Shown: positions 23,417 through 32,523 of the stretch, in pieces | Layout of the letters: every line of letters begins with the position of its first letter | Numbering within the stretch: the stretch's first letter is position 1 | Program-made: the position numbers and the translations under genes | Notes under the pieces: generated by a model | Seen by the model: the letters and a program-made list of their open reading frames with translations, nothing else | Database searches by the model: none | What the model was told of the DNA's origin: nothing | Assembly: GCA_003605035.1 (NCBI GenBank) | Contig: QZKJ01000054.1 | Span: 1 to 39,053 of the forward strand | Direction of reading: 5' to 3' | From: Desulfurivibrio sp. | GTDB taxonomy: Bacteria; Desulfobacterota; Desulfobulbia; Desulfobulbales; SURF-16 | Length of the DNA: 39,053 bases

Positions 23417-25455
23417 AAGGCGACAAGGGTCCGTTCGGCAGCAAGTGGATTCATCGGGAGAGCGAGGAGAAGAAGAAAAAAAGGATTGCCAGACTGCAGC
23501 GGCTGGCAGCGCTTCTCGTTCCGCTCATGCTGCTTGTCTCCTATTTTCTGTTTTTCCGCCACACCCCTGCCGGGGATGACGGCAGCGTAAAGAACGAGAC
23601 GGTCGGGACAGAGGAGGATCTTCTCCTGGCCGTCCCGGAGAAAAAGGAAGAAATCAGGCGCCGCAATATTTATGACCGCAACCTTAATGAACTTGCCATC
23701 AGCTTTAAAGTGGACTCGATCTATGTCAAGCCCCTGGAATTTGACAACATTGAAAAAACGGTCGGGCTGCTGGCCGATGCTCTGAATCTTGATGAAAAAG
23801 ATGTGCTGGATGAACTGAAAACCCAGAGGAGCTACAAATGGGTGGTGAAAAATATTTCTCCTGAGAAGGCAGCCGCGGTTGCGGCCTTGAATCTTCCAGG
23901 AGTTTATTTTTATGAGCAGGAGCAACGATATAACCCCAGCCGGGCGAACATGGGACAGATCATCGGCGAGGTGAAGGACGGCCACGGCCTGTCCGGGGTG
24001 GAACTCTTTTATGACAATCTGCTGCTCGGTGGTGCGGCGGCGGATGCGGCAGGCGGCGGCAAAAGTCTGGTGCTCACCCTGGACGCAAAAATGCAATTGC
24101 TGCTGGAGCAGGAAATGACGGCACTGTTGAATGAGATACGGCCGGCGGATGGGGCGGCTGAAGCGATGACCGCGGTGAGCGCCCTGGTGATGGACGTGGA
24201 CCAGGGTGAAGTTCTGGCCTATGTCAAGCTGCCGTTCTTTGCCGCCACCAGGCTGGGCATGGCGGGCAGCGTTGAAGGGGTGGACCGCATGATGGCCGGC
24301 CAGGTGGACCCCGGAGCCCTGTCGCTGATCTTCAAGGCTGCGGCAGATTTCGAACGGGCGCAGCAGGCCCTTGCCGCCGGCCAGGGCGAAGAGGGGCAGA
24401 CCCCGGTTGAAAAACCGGTCAAGTCGCTGACGCCGAGGATAATGAAAAAAATTCGGGAAGGCCCGCAGAAATCGCCATGGGTAAAGCTGCAGGACGGCTC
24501 CTATGCATCCGACTGGCTGGCCGATGCGCTGGAGGTTGAGCAGGCCGATGCGGAAAACGGCCAGCTGGATTTTTCCGATTTCGGCAAAATCCTGGCCAGC
24601 GTCGGCCAGTGCAGGCTTGACCTGCCTGGAGATAATGGCGGCAAGGAAACGGGGTTGGGCCTGCTGTGCGGTTATGCCGCACTGGTGAACGGCGGCGGCG
24701 CGGTTGCTCCCCATCTGCTGCAGGCCACTCTTGCCGGGTCGGGAAAACCTGAGGAGTGGCCCTGGCCGTCACAGGAAAACAAGGTCATCGGCCCTGAAGC
24801 AAGCCGTGACCTTGTTCTTTTTTTAGGGGAAAAGACCCATGCCGCGGATAACGTGCTGGTGGCCGAAATTCTGCGGCCCCGGGCCGATATGGCAGCTGCC
24901 GGGGAAGAGCTGGCGCCGCCGCCTGCGCCCGCAACCGGGCCGGCCGGCGCCGCGGCAGAACCCGACGCGCCGGCAGCAAAACCGCAGGACCCGGTCATCC
25001 GCCATTGCGACGGCCTGGTGCTGGCCTCCATCACGGTAAGCGAGCCGGAACTGGCGATGCTGCTGGTCATTGATGACGCCAGCATCGATCTCAAGCAGTC
25101 ATCCCCGCTCAAGCATCATGCCGGCGCCTTTCTGCAGGCGGCCCTCAGATTGCATCAGCAGCAGGAGAGCCCCGGAGCCCTGCCGCCGCCGGTTTCCAGG
25201 GAGGAGATCTTTCATCGCTGGATGCTGCGCAACAAGCAGCTGGGCTTTGATCTGCTGGGGGAAAGGAAAAGTGATGCGGATACCATGATCGATGTGCGGG
25301 GCCTGAGCATCCGCAAGGCTCTGCAGGAATTGGATCGCTATCATATCAAGGTGGTGGTTGAAGGTTCGGGTATCGTCAAAAAGCAGCACCCCGCGGCCGG
25401 CAGCAAATTGAAAGAGGGGACCCTGGTGATCCTCAAGGCTGAGACCAGGCGGTAG
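23413..25455 (+). CDS. FtsI/PBP2b-like protein with a degenerate transpeptidase domain and C-terminal PASTA
   Basis: This 680-aa protein occupies the ftsI place of the dcw cluster. It has a basic N-terminus, one membrane anchor (LAALLVPLMLLVSYFLFF, ~31-48), the PBP dimerisation landmarks (RRRNIYDRNLNELAISF near 76-92; LSGVELFYDNLLLGG near 194-208) and a C-terminal PASTA domain (~624-677, DVRGLSIRKALQEL). The transpeptidase fold can still be followed (LVMDVDQGEVLAYVKLP; GYAALVNGGGAVAPHLL near 420-436), but the catalytic motifs are gone. EPGSxxK is DPGAL, with Ala302 in place of the nucleophile and the nearest Lys at 308; SxN appears as Ser366-Asp367-Trp368; the KTG region is replaced by a Pro/Ala-rich linker (~499-535). 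The frame is intact with normal codon use, so it looks like a maintained pseudo-enzyme rather than a pseudogene. Confidence 0.88.
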   Translation: MKGDKGPFGSKWIHRESEEKKKKRIARLQRLAALLVPLMLLVSYFLFFRHTPAGDDGSVKNETVGTEEDLLLAVPEKKEEIRRRNIYDRNLNELAISFKVDSIYVKPLEFDNIEKTVGLLADALNLDEKDVLDELKTQRSYKWVVKNISPEKAAAVAALNLPGVYFYEQEQRYNPSRANMGQIIGEVKDGHGLSGVELFYDNLLLGGAAADAAGGGKSLVLTLDAKMQLLLEQEMTALLNEIRPADGAAEAMTAVSALVMDVDQGEVLAYVKLPFFAATRLGMAGSVEGVDRMMAGQVDPGALSLIFKAAADFERAQQALAAGQGEEGQTPVEKPVKSLTPRIMKKIREGPQKSPWVKLQDGSYASDWLADALEVEQADAENGQLDFSDFGKILASVGQCRLDLPGDNGGKETGLGLLCGYAALVNGGGAVAPHLLQATLAGSGKPEEWPWPSQENKVIGPEASRDLVLFLGEKTHAADNVLVAEILRPRADMAAAGEELAPPPAPATGPAGAAAEPDAPAAKPQDPVIRHCDGLVLASITVSEPELAMLLVIDDASIDLKQSSPLKHHAGAFLQAALRLHQQQESPGALPPPVSREEIFHRWMLRNKQLGFDLLGERKSDADTMIDVRGLSIRKALQELDRYHIKVVVEGSGIVKKQHPAAGSKLKEGTLVILKAETRR

Positions 25456-25460
25456 CGCTC

Positions 25461-27056
25461 ATGATGGAGATGCGAAAGAAAAAACTGGGTGACCTTCTTG
25501 CTGCGGCGGATCTCGCCATCACCTGCCCTGCCCGCGCCCGGGAGGTGGAGATCAGCGGGGTGACGGACGATTCGCGTAAGGCTGCGCCCGGCATGCTTTT
25601 TGTCGCAGTGGCGGGCGCCACGGTGGACGGCCACCGCTTTATCAATGATGCCGTGGCCAGAGGTTGCGCCGCGGTGCTGGCCAGCCTGGCCTATGCGGAA
25701 AAATGCGACGCCCTGCTTTTGAAAGTTGATGATACCGGTCGCGCTTTGGGCTATCTTGCCGCGGCCTTTTGCGATTTTCCCTGCCGAAGGATGAAGATGA
25801 TCGGCATTACCGGCACCAACGGCAAGACCACCTGCACCTATCTGCTGGAGGCGGTGATCAGGCGGGCGGGCGGCGACCCCGGCGTCATCGGCACGGTCAG
25901 CGTCCGCTATCAGGGCCATGAGTCACCGGCCGCGCTGACCACCCCCCAGCCGGTTGAGCTGCAGCGGATTCTCACGCAGATGGCTGATGCGGGCGTCACC
26001 CATGTGGTCATGGAGGTTTCCTCCCATGCCCTGTCCCTGCAGCGGGTGAACGGGGTGTGGTTCGATGTGGCGCTCTTTACCAACCTCAGCCGTGATCATC
26101 TGGATTTTCACGGCAGCATGGACGGCTATTTTGCCGAGAAGGAAAAACTCTTTGCCTCCTACCTGAAAGAAGACGGCCAGGGGGTTATCGTGCTGGGCCA
26201 GGGGCAGGGCGGGGAGCAGGAGGGGGATGTCTGGTGCGAGCGGCTGATCGACGTGCTGGGCCGGGGCAGGCACGTCTGTCTGAGCTGCGGCATTGGCCGG
26301 GGGCTGATCAGGGCCGCGGATTTCAGCTTTGACCTGCAGGGGATCCGGGCGGAGATCGTCACTCCCGCGGCACGATGTATGCTGGACAGCCCGCTGGTGG
26401 GCGACTTCAACCTGCGCAACCTGCTGGGGGTGATCGGCTGCGGCACGGCCCTGGGCTTTGAGCTGCCGGTCATCTGCCGGGGCGTGGCCGGGGTGGCCGG
26501 CGTGCCGGGCAGGCTGGAGAGGGTGTTGCCGGATGCAGACGCGGAGCTGAACGGCGCTGAGCTGGCCACTGTATTCGTCGATTACGCCCATACCCCGGAC
26601 GCCCTGGAAAATGTGCTGCTCACCCTGCGGGCGCTGCAACCAGCCCGGCTCATTGTGGTGTTCGGTTGCGGCGGAGACCGCGACCGGGGCAAGCGGCCGC
26701 TGATGGGCGGCGTGGCGGCGCGGCTGGGCGATGTGCTGCTGGTCACCTCGGATAATCCCCGCAGCGAGCCGCCCCGGCAGATCATGGCGGAGATCGAGGC
26801 GGGCATCCGGGAAGAAAAGCTTGCCAGGGTTGCCAGCGAACTGCTCATGCAGGCCGGCTCCCTCCAGGGCTATGACCTGATCGAGGAACGCTCTGAGGCG
26901 ATCCGCATCGCCATTCAGGGCGCCCAGGGGGGAGACGTGGTGCTGATCAGCGGCAAAGGGCATGAGAACTACCAGATCATCGGCAGCCGGAAGTTGTTTT
27001 TTGATGACCGCGAGCAGGCCAGAAAGCAGCTTAATATTGCCAGACAGGCAGCATAG
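25461..27056 (+). CDS. murE: UDP-MurNAc-tripeptide synthetase (meso-DAP adding)
   Basis: MurE adds the third residue to UDP-MurNAc-L-Ala-D-Glu. ATP-binding GITGTNGKTT (Lys122), TTPQPVELQRIL, the VMEVSSHALSLQRV segment and YAHTPDALENVL are diagnostic. The DNPR motif at 431-434 is the signature of enzymes that use meso-diaminopimelate, so the wall is of the Gram-negative A1-gamma type. At 531 aa it is slightly long because of an insertion near residue 255. ATG 25461 lies 5 nt after the ftsI-like stop, without a strong ribosome binding site. Confidence 0.97.
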   Translation: MMEMRKKKLGDLLAAADLAITCPARAREVEISGVTDDSRKAAPGMLFVAVAGATVDGHRFINDAVARGCAAVLASLAYAEKCDALLLKVDDTGRALGYLAAAFCDFPCRRMKMIGITGTNGKTTCTYLLEAVIRRAGGDPGVIGTVSVRYQGHESPAALTTPQPVELQRILTQMADAGVTHVVMEVSSHALSLQRVNGVWFDVALFTNLSRDHLDFHGSMDGYFAEKEKLFASYLKEDGQGVIVLGQGQGGEQEGDVWCERLIDVLGRGRHVCLSCGIGRGLIRAADFSFDLQGIRAEIVTPAARCMLDSPLVGDFNLRNLLGVIGCGTALGFELPVICRGVAGVAGVPGRLERVLPDADAELNGAELATVFVDYAHTPDALENVLLTLRALQPARLIVVFGCGGDRDRGKRPLMGGVAARLGDVLLVTSDNPRSEPPRQIMAEIEAGIREEKLARVASELLMQAGSLQGYDLIEERSEAIRIAIQGAQGGDVVLISGKGHENYQIIGSRKLFFDDREQARKQLNIARQAA

Positions 27057-27073
27057 GGGAAAAGGAGAAGAGT

Positions 27074-28564
27074 ATGGACCTTTTACGGAGCACGGAAAAA
27101 GAGTTCTGCCGGCTGGCGGCCGGCCCGGCGCGGACTGACTTCGGCTATGGGTTCAATACGGTGCAGGATCCGGTCTGGACCCTGAGCCAGGTGCTGCTGG
27201 CAACCGGAGGGCGCATTGTCTGCGGGGCGCCGGGGGCGAATTTCCGCGCCATCTCAACGGATACCCGCACCCTGCAGCCGGGGGATCTCTTTGTGGCCCT
27301 GTCCGGCGAGCATTTTGACGGCCGGCAGTTTGTCAGGGAGGCGGTGGCCAAAGGAGCAGCCGGCGTCATCGTGGCAGGCCAGGTGGAGGAAAAACTGCCG
27401 GTGCCGGTCATTGCCGTGGCCGACCCGCAGGAGGCGCTGGGCGATCTGGCCGCCTACCGCCGGACCTCCATGCCCAACCTGCAGGTCATCGCCATCACCG
27501 GCAGCTCCGGCAAGACCACAGTCAAGGAGATGTGCGCCGCCATTCTCAAAGAGGAATACAATGTCCTGAAAACCGAGGGCAACCTCAACAACCTGATCGG
27601 CCTGCCGCTGACCCTGCTGCGCCTTGATGCCAGCCATGAAGTGGCGGTGCTGGAAATGGGCATGAACCGGCCCGGCGAAATTGCCAGGATGACCGAGATC
27701 GCCGATCCTGATATCGCCTGCATTGTCAATATCCATGGCGCCCATCTGGCCGGGCTGCATTCTATTGAAGGCGTGGCCAGGGCCAAGGGCGAGCTGTTTG
27801 CCGGCGGCAAGTCCTGGGCCAGATTCTGCGTCAACCTTGATGACAAGCGGGTCAAGGCCATTGCCCGCAACTGCAGCCAGCAGCAGATTACCTTCGGCCG
27901 CAGCCGCAATGCCTACGTGCGGGCCACCCATGTGCGCAACCTGGGCGAGCAGGGCATGCTGTTCACCCTGCATGTGGGCGGCGACAAGGTGCGCATCCGC
28001 ATCCGGGGCCTGGGCGAGCATAATGTCGGCAATGCCCTGGCCGCCGCCGCCATGGCTTATGCCGCCGGGGTCAAGCCGGAGCAGATCGGCCGCGGGTTGA
28101 TGCATTTCGTCCCCTATGACAAAAGGCTGCAGATGGAGACCATCGGCGGGCTGTCAGTCATCAATGACTGCTACAACGCCAACCCGGCTTCCATGCTGGC
28201 CGCCCTGGAGACGGTGCGGGCCATGAAGAAGAACCGGAAGAGCGTAGCCATCCTGGGCGACATGCTCGAACTGGGCGAGACCAGCGACGCGGCCCATCGC
28301 CGGCTGGGTGAAACCGCGGCCTGCAAGGCCTTTGATTATCTGTTTGCCTACGGCCAGTTTGCCAGAAAAGTGGTGGAAGGCGCCCTCGACGCCCGCATGA
28401 CCATGAAACAGGCCAAACAGATGGAGAAAAAAGAGGATATCGTGGAGGCCATTGTCAAACTGATCGCCCTGGGCGAGCTGCAAAGCGGGGATCTGGTGCT
28501 GGTCAAAGGTTCGCGCGGCATGCGCATGGAAACAATCATCGAGCAGTTGAAAATCAGGCTGTAG
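27074..28564 (+). CDS. murF: UDP-MurNAc-pentapeptide synthetase
   Basis: MurF adds D-Ala-D-Ala to UDP-MurNAc-tripeptide. [13 protein letters not shown] (Lys147), [43 protein letters not shown] and ILGDMLELG are standard. The protein is 496 aa because about 33 extra residues precede the usual start ([12 protein letters not shown]); ATG 27074 has AGGAG at good spacing, so the extension seems genuine. It begins 17 nt after murE and is followed by mraY after 10 nt. Confidence 0.97.
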   Translation: MDLLRSTEKEFCRLAAGPARTDFGYGFNTVQDPVWTLSQVLLATGGRIVCGAPGANFRAISTDTRTLQPGDLFVALSGEHFDGRQFVREAVAKGAAGVIVAGQVEEKLPVPVIAVADPQEALGDLAAYRRTSMPNLQVIAITGSSGKTTVKEMCAAILKEEYNVLKTEGNLNNLIGLPLTLLRLDASHEVAVLEMGMNRPGEIARMTEIADPDIACIVNIHGAHLAGLHSIEGVARAKGELFAGGKSWARFCVNLDDKRVKAIARNCSQQQITFGRSRNAYVRATHVRNLGEQGMLFTLHVGGDKVRIRIRGLGEHNVGNALAAAAMAYAAGVKPEQIGRGLMHFVPYDKRLQMETIGGLSVINDCYNANPASMLAALETVRAMKKNRKSVAILGDMLELGETSDAAHRRLGETAACKAFDYLFAYGQFARKVVEGALDARMTMKQAKQMEKKEDIVEAIVKLIALGELQSGDLVLVKGSRGMRMETIIEQLKIRL

Positions 28565-28574
28565 GCAGGGACAC

Positions 28575-29654
28575 ATGCTGTATCATTTTCTCTATCCGCT
28601 GCATAACCTGTTCGGGGGCTTCAATGTCTTCCGCTACATCACCTTCCGGTGTATCGGGGCGATTGTCACCGGCTTTCTCATCGCCACGGTGCTGGGGCCC
28701 TATTTCATCAGGCTGCTGCAGCGCCATCAGGTGGGGCAGGTGGTGCGGGAAGACGGACCGGCCAGCCACTTCAGCAAGCGGGGCGTGCCCACCATGGGGG
28801 GGGTGCTGATTATTGCCGCGGTGGTCACCTCAACGCTGTTGTGGGTGGATCTGACCAACCGCTTCGTCTGGCTGATCCTGGCCATCACCATCTGGTACGG
28901 GGCCATCGGCAGCATTGACGACTGGCGCAAGATCAAGAAGAAAAACTCCAAGGGACTGAGCGCCCGAGGAAAAATGGCCCTGCAGTTTGCCGGCGTAGTC
29001 GCGGTCGGCGGCTTTTTACTGAATCAGCCTGGTTTTGATACCTCGCTGAGTTTTCCGTTTGTAAAGGACATCAAACCGGACCTGGGGGTTTATTATATCC
29101 TGTTCATGGCGCTGGTGGTGGCCGGCGCCTCCAACGCGGTCAATCTGACCGACGGCCTGGACGGGCTGGCCATCGGCCCCACCGTGGTGACCAGCGGCGT
29201 CTACCTGCTGTTTTCCTATCTGGCCGGCCATGCGGGTCTGGCCGCTTATCTGCAGATCCCCTTTGTGCCGGGCGCGGGCGAGGTGACGGTGTTCTGCGGG
29301 GCTCTGGCCGGGGCCAGTCTCGGATTTCTCTGGTTCAACGCCTACCCGGCCCAGGTCTTCATGGGTGATGTCGGCTCGCTGGCCATCGGCGGGGCCCTGG
29401 GGGTGGTGGCGGTGATCATCAAGCAGGAGATTCTCCTGGTGCTGGTGGGCGGCATTTTTGTCATGGAGGCCATTTCCGTGATCCTGCAGGTGGGTTATTT
29501 CAAGCTTTCCGGGGGCAAGCGGATCTTTCTCATGGCCCCCTTTCACCATCATTTTGAAAAAATGGGCTGGGTGGAGCCGAAGGTGGTGGTCCGCTTCTGG
29601 ATCGTGTCCATCATTCTCGGCCTGATGGCCCTGGCCACCTTGAAACTGCGGTGA
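28575..29654 (+). CDS. mraY: Phospho-MurNAc-pentapeptide transferase
   Basis: MraY transfers phospho-MurNAc-pentapeptide to undecaprenyl phosphate, giving lipid I, in the inner membrane. It has 359 aa and about ten membrane segments. Key motifs are [45 protein letters not shown] (the catalytic Asp region), [20 protein letters not shown] and [13 protein letters not shown]. It starts with [19 protein letters not shown] as in other members. murD follows 7 nt later. Confidence 0.98.
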   Translation: MLYHFLYPLHNLFGGFNVFRYITFRCIGAIVTGFLIATVLGPYFIRLLQRHQVGQVVREDGPASHFSKRGVPTMGGVLIIAAVVTSTLLWVDLTNRFVWLILAITIWYGAIGSIDDWRKIKKKNSKGLSARGKMALQFAGVVAVGGFLLNQPGFDTSLSFPFVKDIKPDLGVYYILFMALVVAGASNAVNLTDGLDGLAIGPTVVTSGVYLLFSYLAGHAGLAAYLQIPFVPGAGEVTVFCGALAGASLGFLWFNAYPAQVFMGDVGSLAIGGALGVVAVIIKQEILLVLVGGIFVMEAISVILQVGYFKLSGGKRIFLMAPFHHHFEKMGWVEPKVVVRFWIVSIILGLMALATLKLR

Positions 29655-29661
29655 GGAGGAC

Positions 29662-31047
29662 ATGGTTGGTTTAAAAGAATTCATGGCTTCCCCGGCATCC
29701 TACCGGGCCCTGGTGGTCGGCTCGGGCAAGTCGGGCTTTGCGGCCCTGCGGTTCCTGCACCGGCTGGGCTGCCGGGTGGCGCTCAGCGAGAAGGCCGAGG
29801 AGCCGGCCCTGGACGGCAGGCTGCTGCAGTGGCTGCAGGAAAAAAATGTCTACCATGAGACAGGCGGACACCGCCGGGAGACCTTCCTCGATGCCGATGT
29901 CATCGTGGTCAGCCCCGGGGTGCCGCTGGAACTGGCGGAGCTTGCCGCCGCCCGGCAGGCGGGTATTGAGATAATTGGAGAATTCGGGCTTGGTGCTGCT
30001 TATCTTCAGATCCCGATTGTGGCCGTTACCGGCACGAACGGCAAAACCACGGTTACCAAACTGATTGGTGAATTGCTGCAGGGAGCTGGGAGAAAGGTGT
30101 TTGTCGGCGGAAACATCGGGACGCCGCTGCTTGATTACCTGCTGGGGGAGCAGGATGCGGAAATAGCGGTCCTGGAGGTAAGCAGCTACCAGCTTGATAC
30201 GGCAGGCGCATTCCGGCCGGACGTGGCGGTGCTGCTCAATATCAGCCCTGATCATCTTGACCGCTACGGCTCATACGATGAGTATGCGGCGGCCAAGCTG
30301 AAGATCTTCGCCTGGCAGCAGCCGGATGATCTGGCCGTGGTCAATGCCGACGACCCGGAGATTACGGGCAGGCTTGCTGCGGCGCCTATTGCCGCGAAAA
30401 CCCTGTGGTTCGGCCGGGAACTCGGCGGCCGGCCCGGCACGGTGGTGGCGGGGGGAAAGATTGTGTTGCGCGGCATGTTCAGCCATGAGGAAAAATATGA
30501 GCTGCCGGCGGAACTCCTCAAATCGCCGAACAGCGAGAATGCCATGGCGGCGACCCTGGCGGCCCGCGTCATGGCCTGCCCGGAGGAGGCGATCAGCAGG
30601 GTGCTGGCGAAATTCGAGCGGCCTCCCCACCGGCTCGCCCTGGTTACCGAGATCAAGGGGGTGAGCTATTTTGACGATTCCAAGGCCACCAACGTCGGGG
30701 CGGTGCAGTCGGCGCTTGAGGGGATGAACCAGCCGGTGATTCTGATTGCCGGCGGCCGTGACAAGGGTGGCGACTACGGCTACATGGCGGAAGGCGTGCG
30801 GGCCAAGGTGAAAAAAATGGTGCTGATCGGCGAGGCCAGGGAAAAAATGGCCGGCGCCTTTGCCGGGATGACCAGCATCGAGATGGCGGACAGTCTGGAA
30901 GAGGCGGTGCTCAAGGCGGCCCGCAGCGCGCAGGAAGGTGATGCGGTGTTGCTCTCCCCGGCCTGCGCCAGTTTTGATATGTTTCAGAGCTATGCCGATC
31001 GCGGGGAGAGGTTCCAGCGCGCGGTGCACAATTTGAACAATAAGTAA
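29662..31047 (+). CDS. murD: UDP-MurNAc-L-alanine:D-glutamate ligase
   Basis: MurD adds D-Glu to UDP-MurNAc-L-Ala. It has VVGSGKSGFAALRFL at the N-terminal UDP-binding domain, DVIVVSPGVPLE, the P-loop TGTNGKTTVTKL (Lys128), EVSSYQLDT, NISPDHLDRYGS, and DDSKATNVGAVQSALEG in the C-terminal domain. The length of 461 aa is normal. ATG 29662 follows GAGGAGG. ftsW is normally found next; it is absent here (see the small gene at 31159). Confidence 0.97.
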   Translation: MVGLKEFMASPASYRALVVGSGKSGFAALRFLHRLGCRVALSEKAEEPALDGRLLQWLQEKNVYHETGGHRRETFLDADVIVVSPGVPLELAELAAARQAGIEIIGEFGLGAAYLQIPIVAVTGTNGKTTVTKLIGELLQGAGRKVFVGGNIGTPLLDYLLGEQDAEIAVLEVSSYQLDTAGAFRPDVAVLLNISPDHLDRYGSYDEYAAAKLKIFAWQQPDDLAVVNADDPEITGRLAAAPIAAKTLWFGRELGGRPGTVVAGGKIVLRGMFSHEEKYELPAELLKSPNSENAMAATLAARVMACPEEAISRVLAKFERPPHRLALVTEIKGVSYFDDSKATNVGAVQSALEGMNQPVILIAGGRDKGGDYGYMAEGVRAKVKKMVLIGEAREKMAGAFAGMTSIEMADSLEEAVLKAARSAQEGDAVLLSPACASFDMFQSYADRGERFQRAVHNLNNK

Positions 31048-31158
31048 CGAACAGGGTTGACCTGCTCGGGCCTGCTCCACTGGCAAGGGCGCAGGGACAG
31101 CGGGCATCTGAACTGATAAAGAGAAACGACGAACCGGTATCAGACACCAACCGAGAAA

Positions 31159-31356
31159 ATGAAAATGAAAATGGAAAAGGTATGTTGCCGCTGCAAGCGC
31201 AACGAACAGGCAGGCAGGTGGATTCCCCTGCAGGACACGGACACCACCCTCTATTCCTATGGGTTTTGTCCGAGCTGCTATCAGCAGACCCTGGCGGAGA
31301 TTAAAATGGCCTCACCGAAGTACAGCTGTCGGCGGCCGCCGGAAAGGGTGCTGTAA
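31159..31356 (+). CDS. Small two-CxxC (zinc-ribbon-like) protein in the ftsW position
   Basis: A 65-aa protein with VCCRCKRNEQ near the start and YGFCPSCYQQTLAEI after a 25-residue spacer; the two Cys pairs could bind one zinc ion. The pattern (CxxC... W.P.. ...GfCPsC) recalls the cysteine-rich tail found on some signalling proteins of Desulfobacterota and related groups, here free-standing. Three alternative ATGs (31159, 31165, 31171) start it, with no strong ribosome binding site. It sits between murD (111-nt gap) and murG (13-nt gap), co-directional. Function unknown. Confidence 0.65.
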   Translation: MKMKMEKVCCRCKRNEQAGRWIPLQDTDTTLYSYGFCPSCYQQTLAEIKMASPKYSCRRPPERVL

Positions 31357-31369
31357 CCACTCAGGATTT

Positions 31370-32464
31370 ATGGGAAACAAGGAAATCAGGTTGATGGTCA
31401 GCGGCGGCGGTACGGGGGGGCATCTTTTCCCGGGCATAGCAGTGGCGGAGGCCTTTCTGGATAAATATCCGGGCAGCCGGGTGCTTTTTGTCGGCACCGG
31501 CCGGCAGACCGATGCGCGGGTGCTGGCCAACCGGAAATTCGAGACCGCCGCCATCAGCAGCCAGGGGCTGAAGGGCAAAAGCCTGGGGCAGCGGATCACG
31601 GCCCTGCTGCAGTTGCCGGTGTCCATCCTGGCGGCCATGCGGCTGCTGAGGCGTTTCCGGCCGCAGCTGGTGCTCGGCGTGGGTGGCTATGTCACCGGGC
31701 CGGTACTGGTGGCGGCAAAAATGCTGAGCATCGCCACCTGCATCCATGAGCAGAACTCGGTGCCGGGCATGGCCAACCGCAAGCTGGGCCGCCTGGTTGA
31801 CCGCATTTTTCTCTCCATCCCCGGCAGCGAGGGCTATTTCAGCGCCGGCAAATGGGTGATGACCGGCAATCCGCTGCGCCGGGAACTGCTGGCAGCGTCG
31901 GCCCGGCAGCGGCCAAACAAAGAGGGGCTGACCCTGCTGGTGCTCGGCGGCAGCCTCGGGGCGCACCGGGTGAATACCCTGCTGATGGGCGCCATGGAGC
32001 TGCTGCGGGGCGCGGCAACGCCTCTGCAGGTCATCCACCAGACCGGCAGGGATGATGAGCAGATGGTGGCCGCAAGCTACAGGGAGCTGGGTGTAAACGC
32101 TGAGGTGGCGGCCTTTTTTACCGATATGGCGGCACTGTACAGCCGGGCCGATCTGGTGGTTTCCCGGGCGGGCGCCACCACCCTGGCCGAGATCACGGCC
32201 TTTGGCCTGCCCATGATCCTCATCCCCTATCCCTTTGCCGCCGATGATCATCAGCGCAGAAACGGCGAGTATCTGGTGCGGGGCGGGGCGGCGCTGCTGT
32301 TTAGCCAGCAGGAGCTGACGGAACAAAAACTGGCTGAGGAAATCAGCGCGCTGCTGGCCGATAAACAGCGGCGGCAGCAGATGGGCGAGGCGGCCAGAAG
32401 GCTGGCCAGGCCCGATGCCACCGAGGCGATAGTCGAGCAGTGCGAGAAACTGATGGTCGGGTAA
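31370..32464 (+). CDS. murG: UDP-GlcNAc:lipid I N-acetylglucosaminyltransferase
   Basis: MurG converts lipid I to lipid II at the cytoplasmic membrane face. At 364 aa with the first G loop SGGGTGGHLFPGIAVAEA, LGVGGYVTGPVLVAA, HEQNSVPGMANR, LLVLGGSLGAHRVN (second G loop), IHQTGRDDE and VVSRAGATTLAEI followed by PYPFAADDHQ, it is a typical GT28 enzyme. ATG 31370 has AGGA 5-6 nt upstream. Longer frames upstream run through the small CxxC gene and are not real. Confidence 0.97.
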   Translation: MGNKEIRLMVSGGGTGGHLFPGIAVAEAFLDKYPGSRVLFVGTGRQTDARVLANRKFETAAISSQGLKGKSLGQRITALLQLPVSILAAMRLLRRFRPQLVLGVGGYVTGPVLVAAKMLSIATCIHEQNSVPGMANRKLGRLVDRIFLSIPGSEGYFSAGKWVMTGNPLRRELLAASARQRPNKEGLTLLVLGGSLGAHRVNTLLMGAMELLRGAATPLQVIHQTGRDDEQMVAASYRELGVNAEVAAFFTDMAALYSRADLVVSRAGATTLAEITAFGLPMILIPYPFAADDHQRRNGEYLVRGGAALLFSQQELTEQKLAEEISALLADKQRRQQMGEAARRLARPDATEAIVEQCEKLMVG

Positions 32465-32523
32465 GACCGCGGCAGAACGGTCACCCCGGGAATATAACTG
32501 AAGAATTAAGCTAAGAAACAACA

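Noticed and set aside
23413-25455. Reading the FtsI homologue as an ordinary pseudogene.
   Set aside because: The frame is intact over 680 codons, the membrane anchor and PASTA domain are well formed, and the overlap with ftsL is preserved, so decay is less likely than a maintained non-catalytic protein.
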